A stretch of DNA of 64,000 nt from Oceanicola sp. Its GTDB lineage: Bacteria; Pseudomonadota; Alphaproteobacteria; Rhodobacterales; Rhodobacteraceae. Below are positions 23,116 through 33,890 of this stretch, one piece after another. The translations under genes and the position numbers were made by a program. The notes below the pieces were generated by a model. It did not search any database. It saw only the letters and a program-made list of their open reading frames with translations, and was not told where the DNA came from. The stretch is taken from positions 1,614,895 to 1,678,894 of the forward strand of contig CP051231.1 in NCBI GenBank assembly GCA_017792405.1, read 5' to 3'. The first letter of the stretch is position 1, and each line of letters begins with the position of its first letter.

Positions 23116-24177
23116 CACATCTTCCCCTGCGACGCGGATACGGCCTGCAGCGACCCCGCGCGTTTCATTTCACCAGCGGCCCCAAACGGCCGGATCGAAC
23201 ACCATGGGTCGGGAACTGCGGCGACAGGGGAAATGCCCTGTCTTACACTCGAGCTAGGCTCGCACTGCCTTGTCCGTCGTCCTTCAAACGTTCCTTCACT
23301 ACACACCCGCCGAGCGGCGATACCGGCCAATAGCGGTTCCGCGCGACACGCACTCGTCAGCCAAAAGGGGAACGGTGACCGGAACGCCAGCAAACGCTCC
23401 GGTTTGGTTTTCGGAAGGTCACAGGTCTGCAGCGACCGGTCGCTTCCTCACCTATCGTGTTCGGCTGTCAGATGGGGACAGCGCACACGCACCGATCCCG
23501 CAGAATGTGCTCTGCGTCATCGAGCGGCCGCCCCCGCAGCCAGCAAACTTCGCCCCCCAGTTGGGCAGGTTCGGTATACCCATGCATCGGCCCGGCCCGG
23601 AAGTGAAAAGTGGCACCTTTGGGGCAAAAGCGTGCCGGGCGCATCCATACCTGCCCAGATTCGGGCACGCTTTTGTCGCACCTCGCGAAACTGCTGGTCG
23701 GCCCGGTGCGGGGTCTGATCTGCACGGCATTCGTCGCGCTTTTGATGTATATTCAATAAGTTAACATGTTATGAGCGATTTCCCGCCTGCCGAGCCACCT
23801 CAGCAGAATGCAAAGCTTGACCTGAAATTGTTTCGCGTTTCGCAACGGTTAACCCTCCAGATCACATTTTTGGCGTCGGAGATTGTGGCAACTATGAGGC
23901 GAGCAGAAGTGTTCGCGATTTTGCACCAATGCCCGGACAGACCCCGGATTGACGTTGGGGTAGGCCAGAATTTTCGTCGAATCGATTCTGCGCGCGCGAA
24001 CCTGGCTCGAAATCACCCGAGCCGACCCGGCGCTGCAACCTATTGGCGAAGCGAAAGAAATTCTCAACCGCAGAGCGAGGCCCTGCGTTTTCTGCTCCCG
24101 AACCCACACAAAAACGCCCCCGTCTGCGCAAACGCACAGGTCGCCCAGCGGAGGCAAATCACGCAATCGAGAAGTCT
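23116..24177. other. 1.06-kb gap between the third RTX gene and tRNA-Leu
   Basis: No open frame here has a recognisable domain, ribosome site and codon use together, so I call no gene. Visible structure: a 12-bp-arm inverted repeat (23625-23675), a short AT-rich stretch at about 23740-23775 including the palindrome TAACATGTTA (23762-23771), and a GAATCGATTC palindrome near 23979. The segment next to 23116 should hold the promoter of the third RTX gene. Confidence 0.5.
23625..23675. repeat. 12-bp inverted repeat in the gene-free region
   Basis: CAAAAGCGTGCC (23625-23636) is exactly complementary to GGCACGCTTTTG (23664-23675), with 27 bases between them. On the plus strand the second arm ends in TTTTG, so a terminator-like hairpin is possible. 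No gene is upstream on that strand. Confidence 0.45.
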
Positions 24178-24263
24178 TGGTGCCGGTGGAGAGACTCGAA
24201 CTCTCACGATGTTGCCATCGGGGGATTTTGAATCCCCTGCGTCTACCATTCCGCCACACCGGC
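24178..24263 (-). tRNA. tRNA-Leu, anticodon CAA
   Basis: Read on the minus strand, the gene starts GCCGGTGTGGCGGAATGG and ends with CACCGGC-A-CCA, so the 7-bp acceptor stem is perfect and the CCA is encoded. The anticodon stem GGGGA/TCCCC encloses the loop TTCAAAA, giving anticodon CAA (leucine, reads UUG). A long variable arm (GATGGCAACATC) confirms a class II leucine tRNA. The T-arm reads GAGAGTTCGAGTCTCTC. Confidence 0.95.
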
Positions 24264-24411
24264 ACAGCACCGCACGCCCGATACCTGCTCCCATTCCGCC
24301 GGTCAATCCATGCCGCGCATTCCGCGCTTGCGTGCGCCCTGCCGAAGCCTACTGTGCAGGCGCGCTTCGGCGCTTCATTTTACAGACCTGCCAATTAACC
24401 GGAGACGATCC

Positions 24412-24888
24412 ATGGGCGTTTATGACCAATGGTCCAAGCTGACACCCGCCGAAAAAGCCTTCATCGCGACGCACCCGCAGTATGCGGTGATCATCCGCAA
24501 CTCCAAGGACATCGCCTATAACGAGACCAAGGCGGTGATGGGCCACAACGGGCTCAACGACAAATCCGATGCCTTCCGCCACTGCTTCTGGTCCTCGACC
24601 CTCTCGCGCGACATGGGATATGCCGATGCCTACCTCTTCGTTTCCGCCCACGAGAGCGACCCGGCCAACCCGCCGGACCAGAAGGCGATGGACATGCACA
24701 ACAACCTCGTCGGCCTCTCCATTGGCTCCACCTTCTTTACCGAGGTGAACCATGCCGCCGACAATATCGTGCCCTTTTCGATCAGCGGCATGATCAACTC
24801 CCGGCTCTGGTCCAACAGCAACGCCGAGCTTTCGGCCATGTGCAAGGAGGCGCTCGACAATGGCCGCCTCAAGGTCATCGCACCATGA
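24412..24888 (+). CDS. DUF6973-like protein (158 aa)
   Basis: The ATG at 24412 follows GGAGACGATCC; the upstream in-frame extension crosses the tRNA flank and is not credible. The product MGVYDQWSKLTPAEKAFI has a conserved-looking core NGLNDKSDAFRHCFWSSTLSRDMG, an AHE motif, NPPDQKAMDMHNN and VG. This pattern (D-x2-D-A-x-R-H-C-x-W, then AHE, then DxHNN) resembles the DUF6973 family from memory. The recurring His/Asp/Glu suggests an enzyme or metal site. No signal peptide is seen. It overlaps the downstream lipoprotein gene by 4 bases. Confidence 0.75.
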   Translation: MGVYDQWSKLTPAEKAFIATHPQYAVIIRNSKDIAYNETKAVMGHNGLNDKSDAFRHCFWSSTLSRDMGYADAYLFVSAHESDPANPPDQKAMDMHNNLVGLSIGSTFFTEVNHAADNIVPFSISGMINSRLWSNSNAELSAMCKEALDNGRLKVIAP

Positions 24889-25271
24889 TCGGGCGGGTCT
24901 GCAAGGTGGCCGTTCTCGGCAGCCTGCTCGCCATGCTCGGCGCCTGTAAGGAAGAAGGCGGCGATCCGGCGGCATGGTCACGGCTCGGGAGTGAGAGCTT
25001 CTCGCCCGAGGCCTGGGCCGGGGCCGATCAAGAGGGCCGCGGGGCGATGGTGGCCGACCTTCTGGCCAGCAACACCCTCATCGGCGCCACGCCCGAGGCG
25101 GTGGAGGCCCTGCTCGGCACCCCCACCGGCTATTACGACTACGAGACCAACATGGCCTACGTCGTCGGCCCCAAGGGCGAGGTCGAAAGCAGCTATGCCG
25201 ATGGCTACCTGCTGGTGTTCGAGACCGATGGCAGCGAGGTCAGCAAGATCCTCGCCGTGCCCGAGCTGTAA
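24885..25271 (+). CDS. Putative lipoprotein (128 aa)
   Basis: ATG overlaps the previous stop (ATGA). The N terminus MIGRVCKVAVLGSLLAMLGAC ends in a lipobox (LGAC), so the mature protein should be lipid-anchored at the cysteine at residue 21. The remaining 107 residues, with GATPEAVEALLGTPTGYYDYETNMAYVVG, look like a SmpA/BLc-type small domain in which a short helix precedes a two-stranded segment. That is only a fold impression. It is coupled with the DUF6973-like gene. Confidence 0.78.
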   Translation: MIGRVCKVAVLGSLLAMLGACKEEGGDPAAWSRLGSESFSPEAWAGADQEGRGAMVADLLASNTLIGATPEAVEALLGTPTGYYDYETNMAYVVGPKGEVESSYADGYLLVFETDGSEVSKILAVPEL

Positions 25272-25274
25272 CAA

Positions 25275-26123
25275 TTAGAGGCGGCTGGTGCCGAAGGTGT
25301 CGCAAGCATCCATCCGGCCGCTCTCATACCCCCGCGCGAACCACTCCTGCCGCTGGGCGGCGGAGCCGTGTGTAAAGGTGTGCGGCATCGGCGTGCGTCC
25401 GGCGTTGCGCTGAAGCGTATCATCCCCGATCTGCCGGGCAGCATTGAGCGCCTCGTCCAGATCGCCCGGCTCCACCGTGCCAAGCTGCGCCTCGGCATAA
25501 TGCGCCCAGACGCCTGACAGGCAATCGGCCTGCAACTCGGTGCGCACGCTCAGCTCATTCCGCCGCTGCTCACCCGCCGCCGCCTTGGCCTCGTTCACCT
25601 GACCGAGGATGCCCAACTCGTTCTGCACGTGGTGGGCGATCTCATGGGCCACCACATAGGCCGCCGCAAAATCGCCCTTCGCGCCCAGCCGGTTTTGCAG
25701 CGTGGCAAAGAATTGCGTGTCGAGATAGGCGCGCCGGTCCGCCGGGCAGTAGAACGGCCCGGTCGCCGCGCTCGCGCCGCCGCAGCCCGAGGCAACCCGG
25801 CCCGAGAACAGCACCAACTGCGCCGGGCGATACTCGCGCCCCACCTGCTCGGGGAAAACCTGCCCCCAGATTTCCTCGGTATCGGCCAGCACCACGCTCA
25901 CGAACTGCCCGGCGGCCTGCTCCTCGGCGCTCAACTCACGCGTCTCGGTCGATTGCACCGGCACGCCGCCGCCGTTCAGCAGCGGGGTCACGTCGATACC
26001 AAGGAAGTAGCCCACCACCAGCACGATGATCAGCCCCACCCCGCCGATGCCACCCGCCTTGCCCGCGCTCACTCCGCGCCGGTCGATCACATTCCGGCTG
26101 CCGCGCCGTCCTCTCCACTTCAT
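25275..26123 (-). CDS. Neutral zinc metallopeptidase, YpfJ/KPN_02809 family
   Basis: This 282-residue protein has a cytoplasmic basic N terminus, one membrane segment (about 29-42, LIIVLVVGYFLG), and a large extracytoplasmic domain with the zincin motif HEIAH at about residues 160-164. YxPAQLVLF, CPADRRAYLD, and a C-terminal GxxxQRQEWFARGYESG further support the family. YpfJ-type proteins are predicted metalloproteases with no firmly established substrate. It is transcribed alone and converges with the lipoprotein gene, the stops being only a few bases apart. Confidence 0.88.
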   Translation of the reverse strand: MKWRGRRGSRNVIDRRGVSAGKAGGIGGVGLIIVLVVGYFLGIDVTPLLNGGGVPVQSTETRELSAEEQAAGQFVSVVLADTEEIWGQVFPEQVGREYRPAQLVLFSGRVASGCGGASAATGPFYCPADRRAYLDTQFFATLQNRLGAKGDFAAAYVVAHEIAHHVQNELGILGQVNEAKAAAGEQRRNELSVRTELQADCLSGVWAHYAEAQLGTVEPGDLDEALNAARQIGDDTLQRNAGRTPMPHTFTHGSAAQRQEWFARGYESGRMDACDTFGTSRL

Positions 26124-26192
26124 GATGGTGTCTCCCTTGACGTCACCGAGCCTGCATGGCTACTGGCCCCAAACCGATAACGGGCACCGAGC

Positions 26193-26771
26193 ATGTTGCG
26201 TTCCCTTTATGACTGGACGATCCGCCAAGCCACAAGCCGCTATGCGCTTTGGGTGCTGGCCGCGGTCGCCTTTATCGAAAGCTCGGTCTTTCCGATTCCG
26301 CCCGATGTGCTGATGATCCCGATGGTGCTGGCCATGCCGCACCGGGCCTGGCTGATCGCGGGCATCGCTACTGTCTCCTCGGTGCTGGGCGGTCTGCTGG
26401 GATACGCCATCGGCGCGCTGCTGTTCGACAGCGTCGGCCAGCCGATCCTCGCCGCGCTCGGCAAGGGCGACGCGATGGCCGAGTTCAACACCCGCTTCAA
26501 CGATTTCGGTTTCTGGGCGGTGCTGACGGCTGGGCTCACTCCCTTCCCCTTCAAGGTGATCACCATCATGTCGGGCTGGACGGGGATGCCTCTGGCCACC
26601 TTCGTCATCACCTCTATCATCGCGCGCGGCCTGCGCTTTTTCATCGTCGCCGGGCTGCTGTGGAAATTCGGCACGCCGATCCGCGACTTCATCGAACAAC
26701 GCCTCGGACTGATGTTCACCCTCTTCGTGGTGATCCTCGTCGGCGGCTTCTTCCTTGTGAGATACATCTGA
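26193..26771 (+). CDS. YqaA/DedA (SNARE-associated VTT) family membrane protein
   Basis: This 192-residue inner-membrane protein has about four or five membrane segments and the family hallmarks ESSVFPIPPDVLMIPM (a re-entrant loop) and TPFPFKVITIMSGW. DedA-superfamily proteins act in lipid carrier or phospholipid translocation. The YqaA branch is less studied. The stop shares one base with the dsbB start (TGATG), so the two membrane proteins are co-translated. Confidence 0.88.
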   Translation: MLRSLYDWTIRQATSRYALWVLAAVAFIESSVFPIPPDVLMIPMVLAMPHRAWLIAGIATVSSVLGGLLGYAIGALLFDSVGQPILAALGKGDAMAEFNTRFNDFGFWAVLTAGLTPFPFKVITIMSGWTGMPLATFVITSIIARGLRFFIVAGLLWKFGTPIRDFIEQRLGLMFTLFVVILVGGFFLVRYI

Positions 26772-27241
26772 TGCTCAAACGCTACGCCTCCCTCGCCGGT
26801 CTCGGTTCTCTCGCCATGGTGATCGGCGCATGGGTCTTTCAATACGGCTTCGGGATGGCGCCCTGCGCGATGTGCTTCTGGCAGCGCTACCCGCACTGGG
26901 CCGCCTTCGGCATCGCGGTGCTGATCGTGCTGCTGCCGGGCCTCCATGCGGGCCACCGGCTGCTGGCCTGGCTCGGGGCACTGGCGGCGGCGACCACGGC
27001 GGGCATCGGCATCTTTCACACCGGCGTCGAACGCAAATACTGGGATGGCCCCTCCTCATGCACCGGCACGGGCCTCGGCGGGATGGACGGCGCCTCGCTG
27101 CTCGACCCCACGGGCGCGGCCCCGGTGATGTGCGACCAGTCGGCGGGCGAGTTCCTGATGCTCTCGATGCCCTCGTGGAACGCGCTCATCTCGCTCGGGC
27201 TCATGGCGATCTGGATCTACGCCGCCACCCGCCGCGCCTGA
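26771..27241 (+). CDS. dsbB: Disulfide bond formation protein DsbB
   Basis: A 156-residue four-helix membrane protein that reoxidises DsbA with quinone as acceptor. The first periplasmic loop has the catalytic APCAMCFWQR (C-x2-C), and the second pair is SSC...VMC with about 22 residues between. The start overlaps the YqaA stop by one base. Its presence fits the number of disulfide-rich exported proteins elsewhere in the window, although that link is inference. Confidence 0.9.
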   Translation: MLKRYASLAGLGSLAMVIGAWVFQYGFGMAPCAMCFWQRYPHWAAFGIAVLIVLLPGLHAGHRLLAWLGALAAATTAGIGIFHTGVERKYWDGPSSCTGTGLGGMDGASLLDPTGAAPVMCDQSAGEFLMLSMPSWNALISLGLMAIWIYAATRRA

Positions 27242-27245
27242 GCAT

Positions 27246-27267
27246 AAGAATTTTCACGAAAATTCTT
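27246..27267. terminator. 22-bp palindrome between convergent dsbB and usg
   Basis: AAGAATTTTC and its exact reverse complement are separated only by AC. The element lies 5 bases past dsbB and about 50 bases from the convergent usg stop, where a bidirectional terminator is expected. I recall closely similar AATTTTC-N2-GAAAATT elements in intergenic DNA of other Roseobacter-group genomes. Confidence 0.4.
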
Positions 27268-27316
27268 GGTGTCCGAATAATCTTCGGGACGATTCTTCAC
27301 CCCGCTCTGCGGCACA

Positions 27317-27586
27317 TCAATGATAGGTGAACTCGCCGGTCACATTGCGCCACTCACCCGGCGAGATCATCTTGCGATGAGTGAACCGCACCGAGTGCAA
27401 CGGCCCCTCAATCTCGTCCTGCCAGAATTCGATGAACTTGAAGAGCCTCGGATGATCCGGCGCAAGGTCATAGTCCTGCCAGATGAAGGTATTGAGAACG
27501 CTCTGAAAATCCGGCATCCGGTAGAACAGCTCCGCCGTCGTGAGCCCGTATCCCCTGAGCATGAGTTCGGTTTCCGATTCCGCCAT
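27317..27586 (-). CDS. usg: Usg family protein
   Basis: An 89-residue cytoplasmic protein, MAESETELMLRGYGLTTAE..., with the highly conserved YRMPD, LNTFIWQDYDLAPDHPRLFKFIEFW and VRFTHRKMISPGEW segments of the alphaproteobacterial Usg family, which in Caulobacter neighbours a tryptophan biosynthesis gene. The molecular function is not known. It is transcribed divergently from gyrA. Confidence 0.9.
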   Translation of the reverse strand: MAESETELMLRGYGLTTAELFYRMPDFQSVLNTFIWQDYDLAPDHPRLFKFIEFWQDEIEGPLHSVRFTHRKMISPGEWRNVTGEFTYH

Positions 27587-27717
27587 ACCGCGTCTCCTTT
27601 CCGCCTCTCAATGTCACCCCCCTGTTACAGAGCTTGCCACGCTTCGATTACTTTTCAATAAAAACAACGCCCTATCACGGTGTTGCGTTGCACTTTTGCC
27701 TAAAAGGGAGGCGCAGG

Positions 27718-27747
27718 TTGCACCCCATATCGTGTTGGCTGTATAAA
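27718..27747 (+). promoter_or_regulatory. Predicted sigma-70-type promoter of gyrA
   Basis: TTGCAC (27718-27723) and TATAAA (27742-27747), separated by 18 bases, lie about 55 bases upstream of the gyrA start. The boxes and the local AT-richness fit a housekeeping promoter. Confidence 0.5.
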
Positions 27748-27802
27748 TCCGCAACAAAATCTAGAAGCGCCCAGCCCACGCGGCGCCGATGCGGGACCCC
27801 TT

Positions 27803-30597
<2,795 letters not shown>

Positions 30598-30598
<1 letters not shown>

Positions 30599-30807
30599 TG
30601 GGGAGCGATCCCCAAACCCTCTCCCTCATCGCCGGTCTTATTCCGCTCGTCATCATCACGGGCATCGTGGTCGCCATCATGCTGGTGTCCGGCGCCCGCG
30701 CGGCCCGGCAGCAGCGCACACTGGACCGCATCCTAGAGCAGAACGAGCGCCAGACCGCCCTGCTCAAGGAGCTGCTCAACCGCTCCGGCCCACCGCCCGC
30801 AGGTTGA
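30598..30807 (+). CDS. Small single-pass membrane protein (69 aa)
   Basis: Starts on the last base of the gyrA stop (TAATG). A hydrophobic segment at about residues 8-29 (LSLIAGLIPLVIITGIVVAIML) is followed by a basic, coiled-coil-like region RAARQQRTLDRILEQNERQTALLKELLNR. No family recognised. The overlap with gyrA means it should be made whenever gyrase is. Confidence 0.78.
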
Positions 30808-30976
30808 CGTTAGGACACTTGCTTTCTGCAAGGATTTTTGTGCAACACATCACCCGGTTGTGCTTAACTAGGCCCACTACCGCCATTGAGACGCGCTCTA
30901 CTTTTCTGCAAAACCGTTCTACTAATTTTTAGCAGTCGTCGAATCGAACGATGAGAACAACGAGCAGGAGCACAGA

Positions 30977-31843
30977 ATGCCCGCGTGGGACGACCTCAAG
31001 TTTGCACTGGCCCTTTCGCGCCATGGCCGGATGAACTCCGCCGCGCAGTCGCTGGGCATCAACGTGGCCACCATGTCCCGCCGAATCGAACGCCTTGGCG
31101 AAATCCTCGGCCAGCCCCCCTTCGTGAAAAAGGCCGACGGCTGGGAGCCGAGCCCGATGATCCACGGCTTGCTGCAAATCGCCGAGGATGTCGAACAGAG
31201 GCTCGAAACCGAGATGAACAGCATCCGCAACGGCACCGCAGGCCAGAGCACCCGGCTCTCCATCGGCTGCCCGCCCATCGTCTCGCTCTTCGTGCTCTAC
31301 CCCAACATCGCCCACCGCAGCCCGGCCCTGAGCAACGTCACCTACACCTTCACCCAGCGGGTGATGGAGGACGGCCTCGGCGAGAATGACCTCGTGCTCC
31401 AACACAAACGCCCGGAGTCGGGCCGCGTGATCACCCAGAAGGTGGCCACCCTCACCTCCAGCGTCTATCGCCGTCGCGGCGCCAAGGAAAATTCGGGCTG
31501 GGTCTCGCTCAGCGATCATTTCGACCCGACCCCCTTCAATCAGGCGGCCTACCAGTTCTTCCCCGAGCCGCCCTCGATGCGGGTGCAGTCGATGTACGAG
31601 CTTTACGAGATCGTCGGCGCCACCGACATGGCCGGCCCGCTCGTTGATATCGTCGCCGCGAGCAACCCCGACCTCGAGGTCGTGCCGGGTGGCGAGGAGC
31701 TTTCGAGCACCGACATGTGGATGATCTACCACGCCTCCCGCAAGGGCGATCCGGTGATGGATGGCACCATAACCTGGGTCAAAGAGAGCTTTGCCAAGAT
31801 GCAAACCGCCCGTAGCGAGGTTGTGAACCTCCGCCGCGCCTGA
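30977..31843 (+). CDS. LysR-type transcriptional regulator
   Basis: This 288-residue protein has an N-terminal winged HTH (DLKFALALSRHGRMNSAAQSLGINVATMSRRIERLGE, about 6-42) typical of LysR regulators and a diverged effector-binding domain. The ligand domain lacks the usual glycine-rich patterns and I cannot name the ligand. AGCAGGAGC provides a ribosome site before the ATG. The gene is followed by an AT-rich gap with a palindrome and a DoxX-like gene on the same strand, a possible target. Confidence 0.82.
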   Translation: MPAWDDLKFALALSRHGRMNSAAQSLGINVATMSRRIERLGEILGQPPFVKKADGWEPSPMIHGLLQIAEDVEQRLETEMNSIRNGTAGQSTRLSIGCPPIVSLFVLYPNIAHRSPALSNVTYTFTQRVMEDGLGENDLVLQHKRPESGRVITQKVATLTSSVYRRRGAKENSGWVSLSDHFDPTPFNQAAYQFFPEPPSMRVQSMYELYEIVGATDMAGPLVDIVAASNPDLEVVPGGEELSSTDMWMIYHASRKGDPVMDGTITWVKESFAKMQTARSEVVNLRRA

Positions 31844-31906
31844 CCCGGAGGCTGGCCTCAAGCCCCTTGTTTACAAGGCGCGGATTGTTTCGTGATGCGC
31901 GAATAT

Positions 31907-31923
31907 ATGTGCGGATTGCACAT
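31907..31923. promoter_or_regulatory. 17-bp palindrome in the LysR/DoxX-like intergenic gap
   Basis: ATGTGC-GGATT-GCACAT has 6-bp perfect inverted arms, in an AT-rich stretch (about 31880-32020) upstream of the membrane protein gene at 32027. It is a candidate operator for the upstream regulator or another dimeric factor. Confidence 0.4.
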
Positions 31924-32026
31924 TTTGTGTTTTCCGTTTTGCATAATTTTCTATTTTCACGTTAAGCATTTGCGCTCATGCTCAACTCAACGATGAGATA
32001 CATCATCACTTGAGGCAGAGCAGATA

Positions 32027-32428
32027 ATGACCCTTACACCGATGGTGCAATGCGCCTTCCGCCTATCGTTCGCGTTCCTCCTCGCGAACCAGGCACTCTC
32101 CACGCTCGTGGTTCCCACCTTTGCCGCTCAGGCCTCAACCTGGCAAATGGGCTTTCGGGCCCCGGTGGAAACCGCCCAGTTCATCGCCGTCAACGCGCTC
32201 CTGATCGTCATCGCGATCTGGGTCGCCTTCGGCATCCGTACCCGCCTCGTCACCTCCATCGGTCTGGTGATCTACGCGGGCTACACCCTCACAAGCGGAG
32301 GATACGAGGCCGACAATCTCGGCATCGGTGTCCTTGTGGCCTGCGGCCTCGCCCTGCCCCTCATCGTGGCTGGTGGCGGCGCCTACTCCATGTACCGCAA
32401 AGGATGGTCCGGCTTGACTGATCTCTAG
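32027..32428 (+). CDS. DoxX-like small membrane protein (133 aa)
   Basis: Four hydrophobic segments (about 10-30, 50-70, 73-90, 100-120), size and layout resemble the DoxX family of small four-helix membrane proteins. The sequence similarity I can see is weak. The ATG at 32027 follows GAGGCAGAGCAGATA. A clear intrinsic terminator follows at 32465-32502, so it is transcribed as a single gene from the AT-rich gap upstream. Confidence 0.65.
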   Translation: MTLTPMVQCAFRLSFAFLLANQALSTLVVPTFAAQASTWQMGFRAPVETAQFIAVNALLIVIAIWVAFGIRTRLVTSIGLVIYAGYTLTSGGYEADNLGIGVLVACGLALPLIVAGGGAYSMYRKGWSGLTDL

Positions 32429-32464
32429 CATCGTAACCGCACTGGTCGAACGGACTTAACTTCA

Positions 32465-32502
32465 GGGGCGTCGCGTGTTTTGCGGCGCCCTCTTTTCTTT
32501 TT
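32465..32502 (+). terminator. Intrinsic terminator after the DoxX-like gene
   Basis: GGGCGTCGC pairs with GCGGCGCCC (one G-U pair) around a GTGTTTT loop, followed by TCTTTTCTTTTT. A strong stem and T-rich tail support factor-independent termination. Confidence 0.8.
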
Positions 32503-32578
32503 GCGCGGCAGGTCGCGCTTAACCCGGTCGTAACGGCCAGTGTGCATGGTCCTTCCGCACCACGCGGGAGACCGGGCC

Positions 32579-32929
32579 TTGATCCTCTACCACTGCATGA
32601 TCGAACTGAAGCAGGGCAGCCGCGCCCTCGGGTTTGCCACCGCAACCGAGGCCTGGATGACCTGGCTGCTCGCCAACGGCCATATCGGGAGCTATCGGTT
32701 GCTGCGCCGCAAGGTCGGCCTCGCCTCTGGCCGCCACACCGACTTCCTGCTCGATATCGAGATCCCTTCGCTCCGCGCCCTCGATACCGCACTCTCGTCG
32801 CTCACCGAGAAGGGGCCGGATGCCGAGCGGCTCTATGAGCAAATGCACCAGATGATCGCCTCGATCGACGTGGGCCTCTACCGCCCCTACCCCGACCCGA
32901 CCCAGCGCGAAACCATCGCGCTGGTCTGA
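32579..32929 (+). CDS. DUF6614-like protein (116 aa)
   Basis: The best N terminus is a TTG start at 32579 giving (M)ILYHCMIELKQGS, because related proteins I remember begin with an aromatic-His-Cys strand followed by a D/E-LK motif. An ATG further in would remove that strand, and longer frames add unsupported residues. RLLRRKVGLASG, FLLDIEIPSLRALDTAL and a C-terminal DVGLYRPYPD complete the pattern. It looks like a small ferredoxin-like alpha/beta barrel domain. No function is known to me. Confidence 0.65.
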   Translation: MILYHCMIELKQGSRALGFATATEAWMTWLLANGHIGSYRLLRRKVGLASGRHTDFLLDIEIPSLRALDTALSSLTEKGPDAERLYEQMHQMIASIDVGLYRPYPDPTQRETIALV

Positions 32930-32949
32930 GCGCCGCGCCGCCGCACAGG

Positions 32950-32964
32950 TTAACCATCCGTTAC
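32950..32964. promoter_or_regulatory. CtrA-type box with one mismatch (TTAA-N7-TTAC)
   Basis: TTAA-CCATCCG-TTAC matches the CtrA consensus with one change, the same change seen upstream of ctrA itself (42815-42829). It is about 100 bases upstream of the outer-membrane-like gene at 33063. Confidence 0.35.
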
Positions 32965-33062
32965 GGTAATTGTTCTAATTGAGCGCGAATTCGGGCAAAG
33001 CTTGAGCGGAACGGACGGGCCGGTGGATCGGGGGCCCTGACACTCACATCAAGGATCAGACC

Positions 33063-33851
33063 ATGAAAACCCGCATCACCGCGGCAGCCCTTGCCGTGGC
33101 CAGCTTCCTGCTGCCCGTCCCCCTCAGCGCCCAAAGCTCCGCCATCGGATTCTCCGGCGCCGAGCTCACCCTCGATCACCTCTCGGGCGACAGCGGCAGC
33201 CTCTCCACGCTCGACGCTAGCGCCGACTTCGCCATCACCGCGCATCACGGCTTCCAGCTCGATGTCGGTGTGGTCGACTATGGCGAGGTCTGGTTCGGCA
33301 ATATCGCCGCCCACCTCTACCTCCAGCCCTCGCAGCAGGCCAAATACGGCGTGTTCCTCGCCTATTCCGATGCAAATGACACCGAGGCAAGCACCATCGA
33401 GACCGGGATCGAGGGGATCTGGAGCCTGACCCCCGCCACCACGCTCACTGCCCGCGCAGGCATGGGCCGCGCCGATCCTTCGGAGGTGGATTACATCTTT
33501 AGCTCCATCGGGCTGGAGCAGGCGATCACCGACCAACTCGCGATCACCGGCAGGCTAGCCGTAGTCGATGCCGATGAGGCCAGCACCGCCCTCACTGCCA
33601 CCACGCTCGACCTCGGCCTGCGCTACCACCTGCCCTCCGCGCCCGTCTCGCTCTATGTCGGCGCCAGCCACAGCCATATCTCCGGCACCCTCTCCACCGA
33701 CGAAACCCGCCTCGCCCTCGGCCTCACCGCCGCCATCGGCGACCCTCGCACCACCCGTGCACCCGCCGCCGCGCGCCAGCTCGCTCCAATCCGTCCCCTG
33801 CGCCCGCTGCTGGAGCGCAGCATGGTCTGGGATTTCGTTGGCCAGCGCTGA
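33063..33851 (+). CDS. Putative outer-membrane beta-barrel protein (262 aa)
   Basis: A signal peptide (MKTRITAAALAVASFLLPVPLSAQ) is followed by alternating-hydrophobicity stretches such as GFQLDVGVVDYGEVWFGNIAAHLYL and LDLGLRYHLPSAPVSLYVGASHSHISG, as expected for a beta barrel of about 8-10 strands. The C-terminal 40 residues are proline/arginine rich and end SMVWDFVGQR rather than in a clear terminal aromatic strand. No family was assigned. A good hairpin follows directly, abutting trmFO. Confidence 0.65.
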   Translation: MKTRITAAALAVASFLLPVPLSAQSSAIGFSGAELTLDHLSGDSGSLSTLDASADFAITAHHGFQLDVGVVDYGEVWFGNIAAHLYLQPSQQAKYGVFLAYSDANDTEASTIETGIEGIWSLTPATTLTARAGMGRADPSEVDYIFSSIGLEQAITDQLAITGRLAVVDADEASTALTATTLDLGLRYHLPSAPVSLYVGASHSHISGTLSTDETRLALGLTAAIGDPRTTRAPAAARQLAPIRPLRPLLERSMVWDFVGQR

Positions 33852-33865
33852 GGGCTTTCCAAATC

Positions 33866-33890
33866 GGGGCGGAGGCCCTATCTCCGCCCC
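33866..33890. promoter_or_regulatory. Hairpin abutting the trmFO start codon
   Basis: GGGGCGGAG and CTCCGCCCC form a perfect 9-bp stem with a 7-base loop, and the last stem base is immediately before the trmFO ATG at 33891. The GGAG within the stem is the only ribosome-site-like sequence. No T-tract follows, so a translational control element is as likely as a terminator of the preceding gene. Confidence 0.5.

Noticed and set aside
19120..23718. A 1.5-thousand-residue plus-strand open frame opposite the third RTX gene
   Set aside because: It has no domain and is dominated by Val/Ala/Asp repeats that mirror the RTX codons. It is an antisense shadow.
23849..24265. Minus-strand open frame overlapping the tRNA-Leu
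   Set aside because: It runs through the tRNA sequence and has no domain or ribosome site.
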